NCBI GenBank assembly: GCA_026387895.1
Contig: JAPLKT010000148.1
Span: 1 to 64,000 of the forward strand
DNA length: 64,000 nt
DNA from: Gemmatimonadota bacterium
GTDB lineage: Bacteria > Gemmatimonadota > Gemmatimonadetes > Gemmatimonadales > Gemmatimonadaceae
Reading direction: 5' to 3'
Each line of letters opens with the position of its first letter. Position 1 is the stretch's first letter. The notes under the pieces were generated by a model, which saw only the letters and a list, made by a program, of their open reading frames with translations, made no database searches and was not told the DNA's origin. Positions 1 to 9,643 of this stretch are shown here, piece by piece. Position numbers and translations under genes: made by a program.

Positions 1-55
1 CCTCGGGCTGTCGCCGGAACTTTGCGTGCTCGATCGAAAGCGCTGCTTCGGTCAT
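1..55 (-). CDS. 5' end of a CDS running off the left edge (N-terminus MTEAALSIEHAKFRRQPE...), family unknown
   Basis: ATG at 55..53 on the minus strand, open to the window edge, directly downstream of a palindromic AT-rich promoter region. Confidence 0.45.
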   Translation of the reverse strand, partial: MTEAALSIEHAKFRRQPE

Positions 56-60
56 AGGTT

Positions 61-74
61 ACTGAACGTTTAGT
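61..74. promoter_or_regulatory. Palindromic operator-like site ACTGAACGTTTAGT
   Basis: Near-perfect 14-bp palindrome centred on AACGTT, 5 bp upstream of the ATG at 55; TAGTCAG repeated at 71-77 and 127-133. Confidence 0.4.
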
Positions 75-175
75 CAGCAATTAGGATAGAAATGGCGGCT
101 GTAGCGCCTCCTAATAACTAACCAGATAGTCAGTAAAGTCAACCGACGGGGGCGGCATCGCCAACCGCCAAGCAA

Positions 176-208
176 GCGCGCCCCCCGGCCAGAGGCTGGA
201 GGGCGCGC
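176..208. terminator. Hairpin terminator-like inverted repeat
   Basis: GCGCGCCC (176-183) pairs with GGGCGCGC (201-208); lies downstream of the minus-strand small ORF. Confidence 0.5.
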
Positions 209-262
209 AATCACTGCGTCAGCGGAGGTCACGCATCCCCGCCATGCGGTGCAGGAAGCGGA

Positions 263-421
263 CTACTTGGCCGCACCGGCCGTTGCCTCGGCTTTCTCGC
301 TGGCGTAGTGGTCGTTCGTCAGCTTGACGGTCGCGAAGAGAATGACGGCAATTGCAACGACACCGAAAATCAAACCGGTGAAGGCCGAGTTTTTGTCAGA
401 CGCTTTGTGGTGTCCGGACAT
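263..421 (-). CDS. Small single-TM protein, 52 aa (MSGHHKASDKNSAFTGLIFGVVAIAVILFATVKLTNDHYASEKAEATAGAAK)
   Basis: Complete ORF read by hand, below the ORF-track cutoff; clear central TM helix and charged flanks; followed by a hairpin. Confidence 0.65.
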   Translation of the reverse strand: MSGHHKASDKNSAFTGLIFGVVAIAVILFATVKLTNDHYASEKAEATAGAAK

Positions 422-460
422 CGTGTAACCTCGAAGTCGATGGCGAAAGAGCGGGTCTGC

Positions 461-916
461 TTACGCGACCCGAACGGTGGTCATGGAGTCGTTCTGCTTG
501 ATCTTCTTCATCACGTCGAGCCCAGTGGTGATCTTGCCGAAGACGGTGTGCACGCCGTTCAAGTGACGGGTGTTGTCTTCGCTCAGCACCATAAAGAACT
601 GGCTGCCGCCGGTGTCCTTGCCGGCATGCGCCATGGAGAGCGAGCCGACTTCGTGGATGCGCGGATTTCCAGCGGTCTCGCACTTGATGGTCCACCCTGG
701 ACCACCGGTGCCCGGCGGGCCCTTGGGGGACTTCCCGGTGTTCGGGCAGCCGCCCTGCACGACGAAGTCGGCAATCACGCGGTGGAACTTCAGGCCATCG
801 TAGTAGCCGCTGTTCGCGAGCTTCTCTAAGTTGGCAACGGTCAGGGGCGCGTCGGTCTCATAGAGCTCAGCGACGATGGTGCCCAGGTTGGTCTCGAAAG
901 TGGCGGTCTTTGACAT
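461..916 (-). CDS. Peptidyl-prolyl cis-trans isomerase, cyclophilin type
   Basis: [18 protein letters not shown] and GSQFFMVL cyclophilin motifs. Confidence 0.95.
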   Translation of the reverse strand: MSKTATFETNLGTIVAELYETDAPLTVANLEKLANSGYYDGLKFHRVIADFVVQGGCPNTGKSPKGPPGTGGPGWTIKCETAGNPRIHEVGSLSMAHAGKDTGGSQFFMVLSEDNTRHLNGVHTVFGKITTGLDVMKKIKQNDSMTTVRVA

Positions 917-951
917 GGCTGAATCCTAATGTGAATGTGGTTCGGTTGGCA

Positions 952-1419
952 CTACTTGGTCGTTTTTGTACCCATGGTGATACCGAGCTGGTAGTTCCGA
1001 GGGATCTTGCACCCGCTCTTTTCCGCGGGGCGGAAGGTCCATTTCCCGACGGCAGCCTTCACCTGCGTGGCGAACCAGGGATGCGAGGTGGAATCGACCA
1101 CAAAGGTGGTCATGTCCGCCTTGCCGAGGGTGTCAACCAGCACGTGAATGCGAATCTGCATCCAGTTGCCCTTCCCCTGAAAGACGCCCTTGGGATACGG
1201 CGCCTTGAAGGCCGGCGGTTTCATTTCGATCGGCTCGGCGATCTTCTCGGCCGGAATATCCGGCTTTTTGAGCGCCTCAGCGACCGTCAGATAGCAGAGG
1301 TCACTGCCCGTGGGCACCACGGATGTCGCGGGGACGGGCGTCGGAACGGGCTCCGGTTTGGGGGGCGGCGAACAGGCCGCGCCGAGGAGCACTGCGCTGA
1401 TGAGGAGGCGGCGCGTCAT
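952..1419 (-). CDS. Lipoprotein with TonB C-terminal-like domain
   Basis: Lipobox LLGAAC; VKAAVGKWTFRPAEKSG resembles TonB_C; start moved to 1419 from the ORF-track start, giving a 4-nt overlap with nth. Confidence 0.6.
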   Translation of the reverse strand: MTRRLLISAVLLGAACSPPPKPEPVPTPVPATSVVPTGSDLCYLTVAEALKKPDIPAEKIAEPIEMKPPAFKAPYPKGVFQGKGNWMQIRIHVLVDTLGKADMTTFVVDSTSHPWFATQVKAAVGKWTFRPAEKSGCKIPRNYQLGITMGTKTTK

Positions 1420-2060
1420 GCGGCCGCCGAGGGGCAGATGTCGCGGAGTGTGCATTCGGAGCAGCGGGGCTTCCGCGCGTCGCACACGCGGCGTCCGTGC
1501 CAGATCATCCAGTGGGACAAAATCGTCCATTGTTCTCGCGGAAATAGTGGGATAAGTGCCTGCTCGATCTTGACCGGGTCGGTCTCGCGGGTGAGGCCGA
1601 AGCGGGTGCTGAGTCGGGCGACGTGAGTGTCCACGACGACCCCTGCGTTGATGCCGAAGACATTTCCGAGGACGACGTTGGCCGTCTTTCGTCCGACCCC
1701 CGGCAATACGACGAGTTCCTCCATCGTGGTCGGAACTTCGCCGTCGTGGTGCTCGACCAGAGCGCGGGCCATGCCCTGAATGTTCTTGGCTTTGTTGTGG
1801 TAGAAGCCGGCGGTTCGCACGAGCTCTTCGATTTCCCCGAGCGGAGCGTCAGCGAGTGCACGTGGGCTGGGGAAGCGCTCAAAGAGTGCGGGGGTCACCA
1901 TGTTGACGCGCTTGTCGGTGCACTGCGCACTGAGGATCGTCGCGACGAGCAACTGGAAGGGGGTCTGGTAATCGAGTTCGCAGTGCGCGTCTGGGTAGAG
2001 CGCCGCGGCACGCGGCCGCGGTGTCGCGCGTTTCTTGGTCACGGCCATCCTAGTATTCAT
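1416..2060 (-). CDS. nth: Endonuclease III
   Basis: HhH LPGVGRKTANVVLG with catalytic Lys, VDTHVARL Asp, C-x6-C-x2-C-x5-C FeS cluster loop. Confidence 0.95.
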   Translation of the reverse strand: MNTRMAVTKKRATPRPRAAALYPDAHCELDYQTPFQLLVATILSAQCTDKRVNMVTPALFERFPSPRALADAPLGEIEELVRTAGFYHNKAKNIQGMARALVEHHDGEVPTTMEELVVLPGVGRKTANVVLGNVFGINAGVVVDTHVARLSTRFGLTRETDPVKIEQALIPLFPREQWTILSHWMIWHGRRVCDARKPRCSECTLRDICPSAAA

Positions 2061-2122
2061 GCCTGTAGCGATTTTTGATACGGATCTCGTTCGTTGCGCG
2101 GCGCCGGCCGTTGAAGCGACGT

Positions 2123-3004
2123 TTATCCAAGATGGGCTCGGATCGCCGCCATCAGTTGTTCGTGCTGTTCAACATAGGGCACGTGGCCGCAGTCCTCCAG
2201 CGTCACCAGAGCGGCACCCATTGCCACGGCGGCAGCTTGCGAGGAGGCAAGCGGGATGGGATCCTGCCGTCCGTGTACGATGAGCGTGGGGATTCGCAGC
2301 GCTCGGAGTTTGTGGAGGGCCGGGGTCAGGTCGAAGTCACCCAGGCTTTCCCAGATCGATTGCTGCACGCGACCCGTGACTCGAAATGGCGTGAGTTCGG
2401 TGGCCCGATGGGGATCAGAGAAATAGCCCGCGACGCTCAGTTCGAAGGTGCGCTGGCGATACGCGTCGGGATTCGCCTCGCGCAGCCCCGAGGCGGCGAG
2501 TTCGGCGCGGAGCGCGGTGACCGCGGAGCCGTTCTGCCTCGCGGCAAACTCCCGCTCAAACTCACCGCGCCAGGCACGTGAAATCGGGGCTGGGTCGAGC
2601 AGGACGAGGCGCTTGGGGAGTGGTGCCACGCGTCCCGCGGCGGCCTCGATGGTGTAGAGCATCGCGAGGAGTGCACCCCACGAATAGCCGACGATGGTTG
2701 GGGCGTGTTCACCCTGTTCGGCGAGCACGCGCGCAAGATCGGCAACCTGCACCTCCCACGTGATTGGGGTGCGGTCATCTGTTTTGCTCTGCCCACCACC
2801 ACGCTGGTCGTAGAAGAGGCAGTCGTGGGTTGCGGCGATGTCGAGCAGCTGCGGGAGCAGGTATTCATGAGACGCGCCCGGGCCGCCGTGCAGGACGACC
2901 ACAGGATCGACGCCCTCGGCCCCCCATCGCGCCCAATACAAAGGGATGTCGGTGGTGGTCGTGAAGCCGTCGGTGCGCGGTGCGGGAATCGAGTGCGAGG
3001 CCAT
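2123..3004 (-). CDS. Alpha/beta hydrolase, proline iminopeptidase-like (S33)
   Basis: HGGPGASHEYLL, YDQRGGGQS and GYSWGALLAM motifs. Confidence 0.88.
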   Translation of the reverse strand: MASHSIPAPRTDGFTTTTDIPLYWARWGAEGVDPVVVLHGGPGASHEYLLPQLLDIAATHDCLFYDQRGGGQSKTDDRTPITWEVQVADLARVLAEQGEHAPTIVGYSWGALLAMLYTIEAAAGRVAPLPKRLVLLDPAPISRAWRGEFEREFAARQNGSAVTALRAELAASGLREANPDAYRQRTFELSVAGYFSDPHRATELTPFRVTGRVQQSIWESLGDFDLTPALHKLRALRIPTLIVHGRQDPIPLASSQAAAVAMGAALVTLEDCGHVPYVEQHEQLMAAIRAHLG

Positions 3005-3015
3005 TCCGGAGAAGA

Positions 3016-3918
3016 CTAAACGAATGACGCGGCGATCCCCACCGTGTTGAGGTGCACCTGAACCGTGTCGTCGATATTGCGGCCGTAGCCACCTGCGATG
3101 GTGATCGCCACGGGGATGCCGATGTCTCGGCTCGACTCGAGCACGAAATAGTCTCGGGCCTTGAGGCCGTCGAAGGTGAGCGTGAGGCGGCCGAGTGTGT
3201 CCCCTTCATACGGGTCAGCTCCAGCCAAGAAGAACACGAGGTCGGGGCGGGACGCCTCGAGCACGCGCGGCAAGTGCGTCCGCAGGAGCTCGAGGTAGGT
3301 CGCATCGCCGGTGCCGTCGTCGAGTTCGACGTCGAGTGTGCCGGCGACTTTTCGGAACGGGTAGTTGCGTACCCCGTGCATCGAAAAGGTGAACACAGAG
3401 GCATCGTCGGCAAAGATGGCGTGCGTGCCGTTGCCTTGATGCACATCAAGAGCCACGACCGCCGCGCGCGCGATCAGCCCGTCATGTTGAAGCGCGCGAA
3501 TGGCGACTGCCACGTCGTTGAAGACGCAGAATCCTTCGCCGTGCGACGGGAATGCGTGATGGGTGCCGCCGGCGAGGTTGATCGCCACACCGTTCGTGAG
3601 CGCAGCGCGCGCGGCCGCGATCGTTCCCCCCACGGCGCGCAGCGACCGTTCGGCGAGCGCGGTGGACCAGGGGAAGCCAACGGTGCGCTGGGCAGCAGCG
3701 GTAAGCGTGCCGTGGAGGACGGCATCCACATACGCGGCGTCGTGAACACGCGTCAGTTCGTCGTGCGTGGCGCGCTCAGGTTCGTGAAGATGGTCGGCGG
3801 GTACGAGGCCATCGGCAATCACCCGGTCGCGTAACTGCGCGTACTTGGAGATCGGAAAGCGATGGCCCTCGGGGAGGGGAATGGCGTAGCGGGCGCTCGT
3901 CCAGGTGTGCAGCGGCAC
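3016..3918 (-). CDS. Histone deacetylase family protein (acetoin utilization/HDAC-like)
   Basis: GGTHHAFPSHGEGFCVFND, DVHQGNGT, GADPYEGD and GGYGR motifs. Confidence 0.92.
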   Translation of the reverse strand: MPLHTWTSARYAIPLPEGHRFPISKYAQLRDRVIADGLVPADHLHEPERATHDELTRVHDAAYVDAVLHGTLTAAAQRTVGFPWSTALAERSLRAVGGTIAAARAALTNGVAINLAGGTHHAFPSHGEGFCVFNDVAVAIRALQHDGLIARAAVVALDVHQGNGTHAIFADDASVFTFSMHGVRNYPFRKVAGTLDVELDDGTGDATYLELLRTHLPRVLEASRPDLVFFLAGADPYEGDTLGRLTLTFDGLKARDYFVLESSRDIGIPVAITIAGGYGRNIDDTVQVHLNTVGIAASFV

Positions 3919-3928
3919 GAACGGTCCG

Positions 3929-5212
3929 TCAGCCGCCGCGCTTGCCGAGCGTCACCGTGAGCGTGGTGCGCTCGGTACCACGCAACACCACGATCTTGAC
4001 CAGGTCGCCGGGTTTGTGGGCGTTGAGTGCGTCGGTGTAGCTGTAGATGTCCTTCACGGCCGTGCCGTCGAACTCGACGATCACGTCATTGGTTTTCAGA
4101 CCGCCGAGATCGGCGGGGCTCCCGGCGCGTACTCCGGTGATCTTCATCCCGACGACATCGGCGGAGCCCATGTCGGGGATCGAGCCGAGGTAGACGCCAC
4201 TGCCCGTACGCTCTGCGGCGCGCGGGGTGGAGGTTGTTGGCGCTTTGGTAAAGGTGAGCCGCGCGGGGCGGTCGGCGAGATCGCGCACGACGCGTTCGGC
4301 GAACTCGACCACCCGCACCTCACCCGCCGCGTCGATAGTGGACGCGACGTCCGAGGCGCGATGGTATTGATCGTGGAGATCGGTGAACATGTGCAACACC
4401 GGCATGTCCTTGGCGTAGAACGACGCGTGGTCGGACGGGCCGAAGCCGTCGCCCACGGCATTGAGCTTGAGTCCGCCCGTGTTGGCTTTCGCGAGGATGT
4501 CGGGCATTTCGGTGGCGGTTGCGACACCGTACACGATCAGCTTGTCGTTCCGTAGTCGGCCGATCATGTCGAAGTTGACCATGGCCTGCACGCTCGAGAT
4601 CGGCACCGGGGCGTGGTCGGCAAAGTACGCCGAACCCAGGAGGCCGAGTTCTTCGCCGGTGAAGTTCACGAAGAGCACGGTGCGCTTGGCAGGCGAGCGC
4701 TTGAAGCGCGCGGCGAGTGCGAGCACCGCGGCGGTACCGCTGGCGTTGTCGTCGGCGCCGGGGTGAATGATGTTACCGGCTTCCGGGTCGAGGGCGCCGG
4801 TGGAGCTGCGTCCCAAGTGATCGAAGTGTGCGCCAATGATCACATACTCCGCGCGGAGTGACGCATCGCGGCCGGGGACGACGCTGTAGACATTTTGTGT
4901 GGGGAGCGCGCGCGGCTCTCCGCCGCGCACGGGCTCCTTGGCGACAAACTTCTGCAGCGTGCCCGTGAGTCCGAGCTCGGCGTAGCGCCGCACCAGGTAG
5001 GCCGCGGCAGAGTCGTTGCCAGCGGTGCCGGTGCCTCGCCCTTCGAGGCGCGGATCCGCGAGATAGCCGATATCGCGCGCGATCGTGGCGGCGTCGTTCC
5101 CCGCACTGAACGCCGGCGCGGCAGCGACTCGGCGCGTGGCGCCATTGGTGGCGCCGCTCGCGCAGGCACCGAGGGTGATGAGGAGCGCGGGGAACAGGGT
5201 GCGGCGGGTCAT
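3929..5212 (-). CDS. M28 family metallopeptidase with C-terminal PDZ domain
   Basis: GAHFDHLG, HPGADDNASGTAAVL, FTGEELGLLGS; PDZ ITGVRAGSPADLGGLKTNDVIVEF; lipoprotein-like N-terminus. Confidence 0.92.
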   Translation of the reverse strand: MTRRTLFPALLITLGACASGATNGATRRVAAAPAFSAGNDAATIARDIGYLADPRLEGRGTGTAGNDSAAAYLVRRYAELGLTGTLQKFVAKEPVRGGEPRALPTQNVYSVVPGRDASLRAEYVIIGAHFDHLGRSSTGALDPEAGNIIHPGADDNASGTAAVLALAARFKRSPAKRTVLFVNFTGEELGLLGSAYFADHAPVPISSVQAMVNFDMIGRLRNDKLIVYGVATATEMPDILAKANTGGLKLNAVGDGFGPSDHASFYAKDMPVLHMFTDLHDQYHRASDVASTIDAAGEVRVVEFAERVVRDLADRPARLTFTKAPTTSTPRAAERTGSGVYLGSIPDMGSADVVGMKITGVRAGSPADLGGLKTNDVIVEFDGTAVKDIYSYTDALNAHKPGDLVKIVVLRGTERTTLTVTLGKRGG

Positions 5213-5215
5213 GGG

Positions 5216-6283
5216 CTAGCGGTTGGTGAAGTCGGTGGCCGACGTCACAGCCTTGCAGGCCGCGGCAAGGAGCGTGGCCGTGCGATCGAGATCGATCAGG
5301 CTCACCATCTCGTTCGGCGAGTGCATGTAGCGGTTCGGCACAGACACGAGCGCGGTCGCTACACCTTGGCGCGCGAGATGGATACCGTCGGCGTCGGTGC
5401 TGGTGTCGCGGCCCGCCGCGTGCAGGCTGTACGGGATTTTCATTGACTCCGCGGTGTCGCGGATAATGCGGAACGCCACCGGCGACACAATGGAGCCGCG
5501 CGTGAGCACCGGGCCTCCGCCAATCTTGTGCTCGCCCAGTTCTTTCTTCTCGACGGTCGGGTGGTCGGTGGCGAAGGTGACGTCCACGACGATCGCCATG
5601 GCGGGATTCACGCGCTCCGCACCAACGAGTGCGCCGCCCCCGCGGAAGCCAATCTCTTCCTGTGTGGTCGCGACGGCGACCACGCGTGCTTCACCCGGGT
5701 CCGCGGCATAGCGTCGCAGTGCCTCGAGCACGATGAAGGCGCCAATGCGATCGTCGATGGACCGCGAGACAATGCGATCGTTCGGGAAGTCGAGCGTTTT
5801 CTGGTCAATCACACCGGCATCGCCGATCGAGACCACAGCTTCTGCTTGCGCGCGCGTCGTGCAGCCGATGTCGACCCACAGGTCGGTAAACTTCGATGCT
5901 TTCTCGCGATCCTCGACCTTCATCAGGTGAATCGGTTTTTTGCCCACGACGCCGATCACGTCACCCGACCTCCCCGCGAAACGGATCCGCTGTGCGACAA
6001 GGACCTGCGGATCCCAGCCACCGATTGGGCCGATGTAGAGAAATCCGTCGTCGTCGATGTAGGTGACAATCACGCCGATTTCGTCGATGTGACCTGCGAG
6101 CATGATGGTGGGGCCGCCCTTGCCGGACACTTCGGCCATGCTGTTGCCATGGACGTCACACGACACGGTCGCGAAGGCGCCCGCTTCCTCGCGCCAGACC
6201 TTGGCGGTCGCTGCTTCGTAGCCAGACGGGCCCGGGGTATCGAGGAGGCGCTTGAGAAAGGCGACGGATGACGGCGTCAGCAT
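5216..6283 (-). CDS. M42 family metallopeptidase (glutamyl/aminopeptidase)
   Basis: LAGHIDEIGVIV, SIDDRIGAFI and TTQEEIGFRGG; start moved to 6283 (MLTPSSVAFLKRLLDTPGPSGYE). Confidence 0.9.
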   Translation of the reverse strand: MLTPSSVAFLKRLLDTPGPSGYEAATAKVWREEAGAFATVSCDVHGNSMAEVSGKGGPTIMLAGHIDEIGVIVTYIDDDGFLYIGPIGGWDPQVLVAQRIRFAGRSGDVIGVVGKKPIHLMKVEDREKASKFTDLWVDIGCTTRAQAEAVVSIGDAGVIDQKTLDFPNDRIVSRSIDDRIGAFIVLEALRRYAADPGEARVVAVATTQEEIGFRGGGALVGAERVNPAMAIVVDVTFATDHPTVEKKELGEHKIGGGPVLTRGSIVSPVAFRIIRDTAESMKIPYSLHAAGRDTSTDADGIHLARQGVATALVSVPNRYMHSPNEMVSLIDLDRTATLLAAACKAVTSATDFTNR

Positions 6284-6432
6284 CTGGAGCGGGGGCTGAT
6301 GGAAAGAAGGAACCACGATGGGCGCGGACGTCGCGCCGCCTGTCGCATCGTAGTGCCAGAAGCTGAGCGGGGGAAGTCGCCCCCGCGTGCCCCCGCGTGC
6401 GCCGGCGTGCCGTCGCCCGCGATCTGAACGAG

Positions 6433-7338
6433 TTACGCGGTGATGCGCCGCGCGTGACTGCCGTCGAGCGGGGTGAAGCACCCCGGATTGAAGAGTCGAG
6501 CAAGAATCTCGATCCCGTCCACTAGTCGCGGCCCCGGGCGACTCGAAAAGGCGTTCGCGTCGAGCGACCACACCGCGGCTCCCGTGAGGAACTCCCAGCC
6601 GGGCGCCATGAGGAGCGCGGTAGCCTCGGTACTCGCGCGGGTGATGTCGTACCCGCAGGGCGCGACGATCACAACGTCGGCACTCGCAGCGGCGACCTGT
6701 GCAATCTCGATGGCGCTCGCATGCATCCCCGCCTGCGCGAGCACATCAATACCGCCCGCACGCTTGATCATCTCGGGGACCCAATGGCCGCCCGGGAATA
6801 CCGGTGCCGTCCACTCGAGGAAGGCCACCCGCGGGCGCGGCGCTTGTGCGGCTTTCAGCGTTTCGTGCACGGTCCGCATGCGTGCGCGGAAGCCGGCGAT
6901 GAGTTCTTCCGCTTCGTCTGCGCGGTCGAGCGCTGCGGCCACCCGCGTGATGTCGTCAAAGACACCGTCGAGGGTTGTGGCGGAAATCGTGACAATCACG
7001 GGCACCGGATCGAGACGCGACGCGAGGGCGCGCACATCAGTCTCCGACACCGCGCACACATCGCACAGCGCCTGCGTGATAATGACGTCGGGCCGAAGCG
7101 CGCGAATCAGGGTTTCGTCGAGCGTGTAGAGGCTCGCCCCCGCGTCGTGTAGGGCGCGGACTTGTGCGTCGATCGTCTCAGGCGCCGCTGCAGAATCAAC
7201 GGCGCTCGATGTGACGCGTGCCCGGGAGCCAACGATCGTCGGGTGATCGCATTCGTGCGAAATGCCGACGAGCAGCTCAGTGGCGCCGAGGGCGGCGACC
7301 ATCTCGGTGGCCGCAGGAAGGAGCGAGATGACGCGCAC
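6433..7338 (-). CDS. Cobalamin/iron-type substrate-binding protein (BtuF-like), no signal peptide
   Basis: MRVISLLPAATEMVAALGATELLVGISHECD is typical of BtuF-like periplasmic binding folds. Confidence 0.85.
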   Translation of the reverse strand: MRVISLLPAATEMVAALGATELLVGISHECDHPTIVGSRARVTSSAVDSAAAPETIDAQVRALHDAGASLYTLDETLIRALRPDVIITQALCDVCAVSETDVRALASRLDPVPVIVTISATTLDGVFDDITRVAAALDRADEAEELIAGFRARMRTVHETLKAAQAPRPRVAFLEWTAPVFPGGHWVPEMIKRAGGIDVLAQAGMHASAIEIAQVAAASADVVIVAPCGYDITRASTEATALLMAPGWEFLTGAAVWSLDANAFSSRPGPRLVDGIEILARLFNPGCFTPLDGSHARRITA

Positions 7339-7724
7339 TACGCAGGCTGTCGGCGAATCGGGAACATCAGCAGTGCGATGATGTACACGAGCATCCCTGG
7401 GGCCGCGACCGCCTCGGTCCCGGTGATGAAATACACGGACACGCCGGCAATCGCCCCGAACTCACCAATGGCCCACGCAATGACGCTCATTGCGTTGCGT
7501 CGCTCGACAGGGGCGTTCGCAAGTGACCGTCGCAACGCGACGAGTCCGAGCACCGAGAGCACGGCAGCACCAAGCGCCATTCGCCGCAGGACGAGCGGGT
7601 CGCTCGGTGGAGTCGGTGCGTTCAACGAGTGTCGCATGTACCAGACCGCGGTCGCAAAGGCGATGATGCCCGAAGTCATCGCCATGCGAATCGCCGCCAG
7701 CGACCGCGGGGACGCCGAGGCCAT
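7338..7724 (-). CDS. Small integral membrane protein, unknown function
   Basis: Hydrophobic segments; start moved to 7724 (MASASPRSLAAIRMAMTSGI), overlapping the upstream stop. Confidence 0.65.
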   Translation of the reverse strand: MASASPRSLAAIRMAMTSGIIAFATAVWYMRHSLNAPTPPSDPLVLRRMALGAAVLSVLGLVALRRSLANAPVERRNAMSVIAWAIGEFGAIAGVSVYFITGTEAVAAPGMLVYIIALLMFPIRRQPA

Positions 7725-9427
7725 TACTTGGCCTCGTAGACGGTCTTGCCGCCGACCCAGGTCGAGAGGACGCGCGTCTTGAGGATCAACTCCGGTGCCA
7801 CGCGCATCAGATCCTGATCGAGCACCACGAAGTCGGCGAACTTCCCGATCGTAAGCGACCCCATCTCCTTTTCCTGAAATGCCGCGAAGGCTGGCCACAG
7901 GGTAATGGACTTAAGCGCTTCGGCGCGGGTCATGCGCTGGTCGGGATACCAGCCAGCGGGCGGCCAGTTGTCGGCGTCCTGACGCGTGAACGCTGCATGG
8001 AACGAGATGAGCGGGTTCACTTGCTCCACCGGGAAATCAGAGCCGTTCGGCACAATGACCCCAGCGTCAATAAACGACCGCCACGCATACGCACCATTCA
8101 GGCGCGCGACGCCGAGTCGTGTGCCGGCCCAGTACATATCGCTGGTCTGGTGGCTCGCCTGCATTGAGGGGATCACGCCAAGCTTCACAAAGCGCGGGAT
8201 GTCCGCGTGATCGACGATCTGTGCATGCTCGACGCGGAACCGATGGTCGGCGGTCGGGACTTCCTTGAGTGCGGCCTCATACAAATCGAGCGCCACGCGA
8301 TTGCCACGATCACCGATCGCGTGCGTGTTCACCTGAAATCCAGTTTTCAGCGCCTTTACCGCCACCGCCTTGATGTAGTCCGGAGGGGTGAGAATGAGAC
8401 CGCTGTTCTTGGCGTCGTCCGTGTACGGATCGAGCAGCGCCGCGCCGCGCGAGCCGAGTGCGCCGTCGGCGTACAGCTTGATGCTGCGAATCCAAAGCAT
8501 GCCGCCGTAGAGACCGCTCTGGGGGCCGCGCGCGAACCACGTGTCGAGCAGCGCCGATTCGTCCCTTCCGCCACTGATCATGGCGTAGAGACGGAAGTTG
8601 AGCTGACCGGCCTTGCCGAGTTCTTCGAAGATGTCGAGCACTTCCTGGCCCTCGCCGGCGTCGTGCACGCCGGTGAGTCCCCACCGCTGTGCGTCGGCGA
8701 TCGCGGACTGGATTTGTTTTTTCTGCTCCTCACGCGTGGGGTTGGGAACCACGCGCTGCACGAGCGCCTGCGCGTTGTCGACGAACACGCCACTTGGCGC
8801 ACCATCTGCCGCGCGCTCAATGTGCCCGCCGCTCGGGTCCTTGGTCGCCGCAGAAAGACCGGCGGCGTCCATCGCCTTCTTATTCGCGAGCAGGGCGTGA
8901 CCATCGACTCGCGTGAGCGCGACCGGATTGTTCGGCAGCGCGGCGGTCAGTTTGTCGTGGGTCGGGAAGGCCGTGTTGCCCCAGCGATTCTGATCCCAGC
9001 CACGGCCGGTGATCCACGCGCCGGCAGCGACGCTCTTGGATTTTGCCACCACGCGCGCAATGATCTCGTCGTAACTCGACGCGCCGGTGAGGTCGACCAC
9101 CGCGAGCGCCGTGCCCAAACCGGAGACGTGTCCGTGCGCATCGACCATGCCGGGGATTACCGTCTTGCCGCCCAGGTCCACGACACGCGTTTGCGGGCCG
9201 CGGAGCGACAGCGCCCCTCGGGCGTCACCGACGAACGCGACACGCCCTCCGCGCACGGCGAATGCCTCGGCCAGTGGGTGCGCCTCGTCCACTGTGTACA
9301 CACGCGCGTTGGTGACAATCAGGTCGGCCGGCACCTGCTGCGTATTCGCCTGCGCGCGAAGCGCGGCGTGAAATGGCGACGCAAGGTACGCGGCAGCGAG
9401 CGCGAGAATCGGAATCAGTTGACGCAT
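7724..9427 (-). CDS. Amidohydrolase (YtcJ-like, amidohydrolase_3), exported
   Basis: VIPGMVDAHGHVSG, RVEHAQIVDHADIPRF, GSDFPVEQVNPL; signal peptide MRQLIPILALAAAYLASPFHAALRA. Confidence 0.9.
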   Translation of the reverse strand: MRQLIPILALAAAYLASPFHAALRAQANTQQVPADLIVTNARVYTVDEAHPLAEAFAVRGGRVAFVGDARGALSLRGPQTRVVDLGGKTVIPGMVDAHGHVSGLGTALAVVDLTGASSYDEIIARVVAKSKSVAAGAWITGRGWDQNRWGNTAFPTHDKLTAALPNNPVALTRVDGHALLANKKAMDAAGLSAATKDPSGGHIERAADGAPSGVFVDNAQALVQRVVPNPTREEQKKQIQSAIADAQRWGLTGVHDAGEGQEVLDIFEELGKAGQLNFRLYAMISGGRDESALLDTWFARGPQSGLYGGMLWIRSIKLYADGALGSRGAALLDPYTDDAKNSGLILTPPDYIKAVAVKALKTGFQVNTHAIGDRGNRVALDLYEAALKEVPTADHRFRVEHAQIVDHADIPRFVKLGVIPSMQASHQTSDMYWAGTRLGVARLNGAYAWRSFIDAGVIVPNGSDFPVEQVNPLISFHAAFTRQDADNWPPAGWYPDQRMTRAEALKSITLWPAFAAFQEKEMGSLTIGKFADFVVLDQDLMRVAPELILKTRVLSTWVGGKTVYEAK

Positions 9428-9643
9428 GAGAGGCGAGAGGAAGAGAGGGCTGAGCGACGCGTGCTGCAGTCGGCAGAAACGTAGGGTTCGTGGGAAGTCG
9501 ATATCCTCGGAATGTGCGGGCGCGTAGGGCTTGTCAGCAACCGCCTGCAGGGGATTCCTTTCCAACAAGGCGCGCGGCGGTCGCCGCCCGTGCTATAGTC
9601 CCCCAAGTTCCGATTCATCTTCCGACGTCCGACGAGGCCCCCG

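Noticed and set aside
8207-9484. 425-aa plus-strand ORF opposite the YtcJ-like amidohydrolase
   Set aside because: Antisense frame of a well-supported CDS; no recognisable domain
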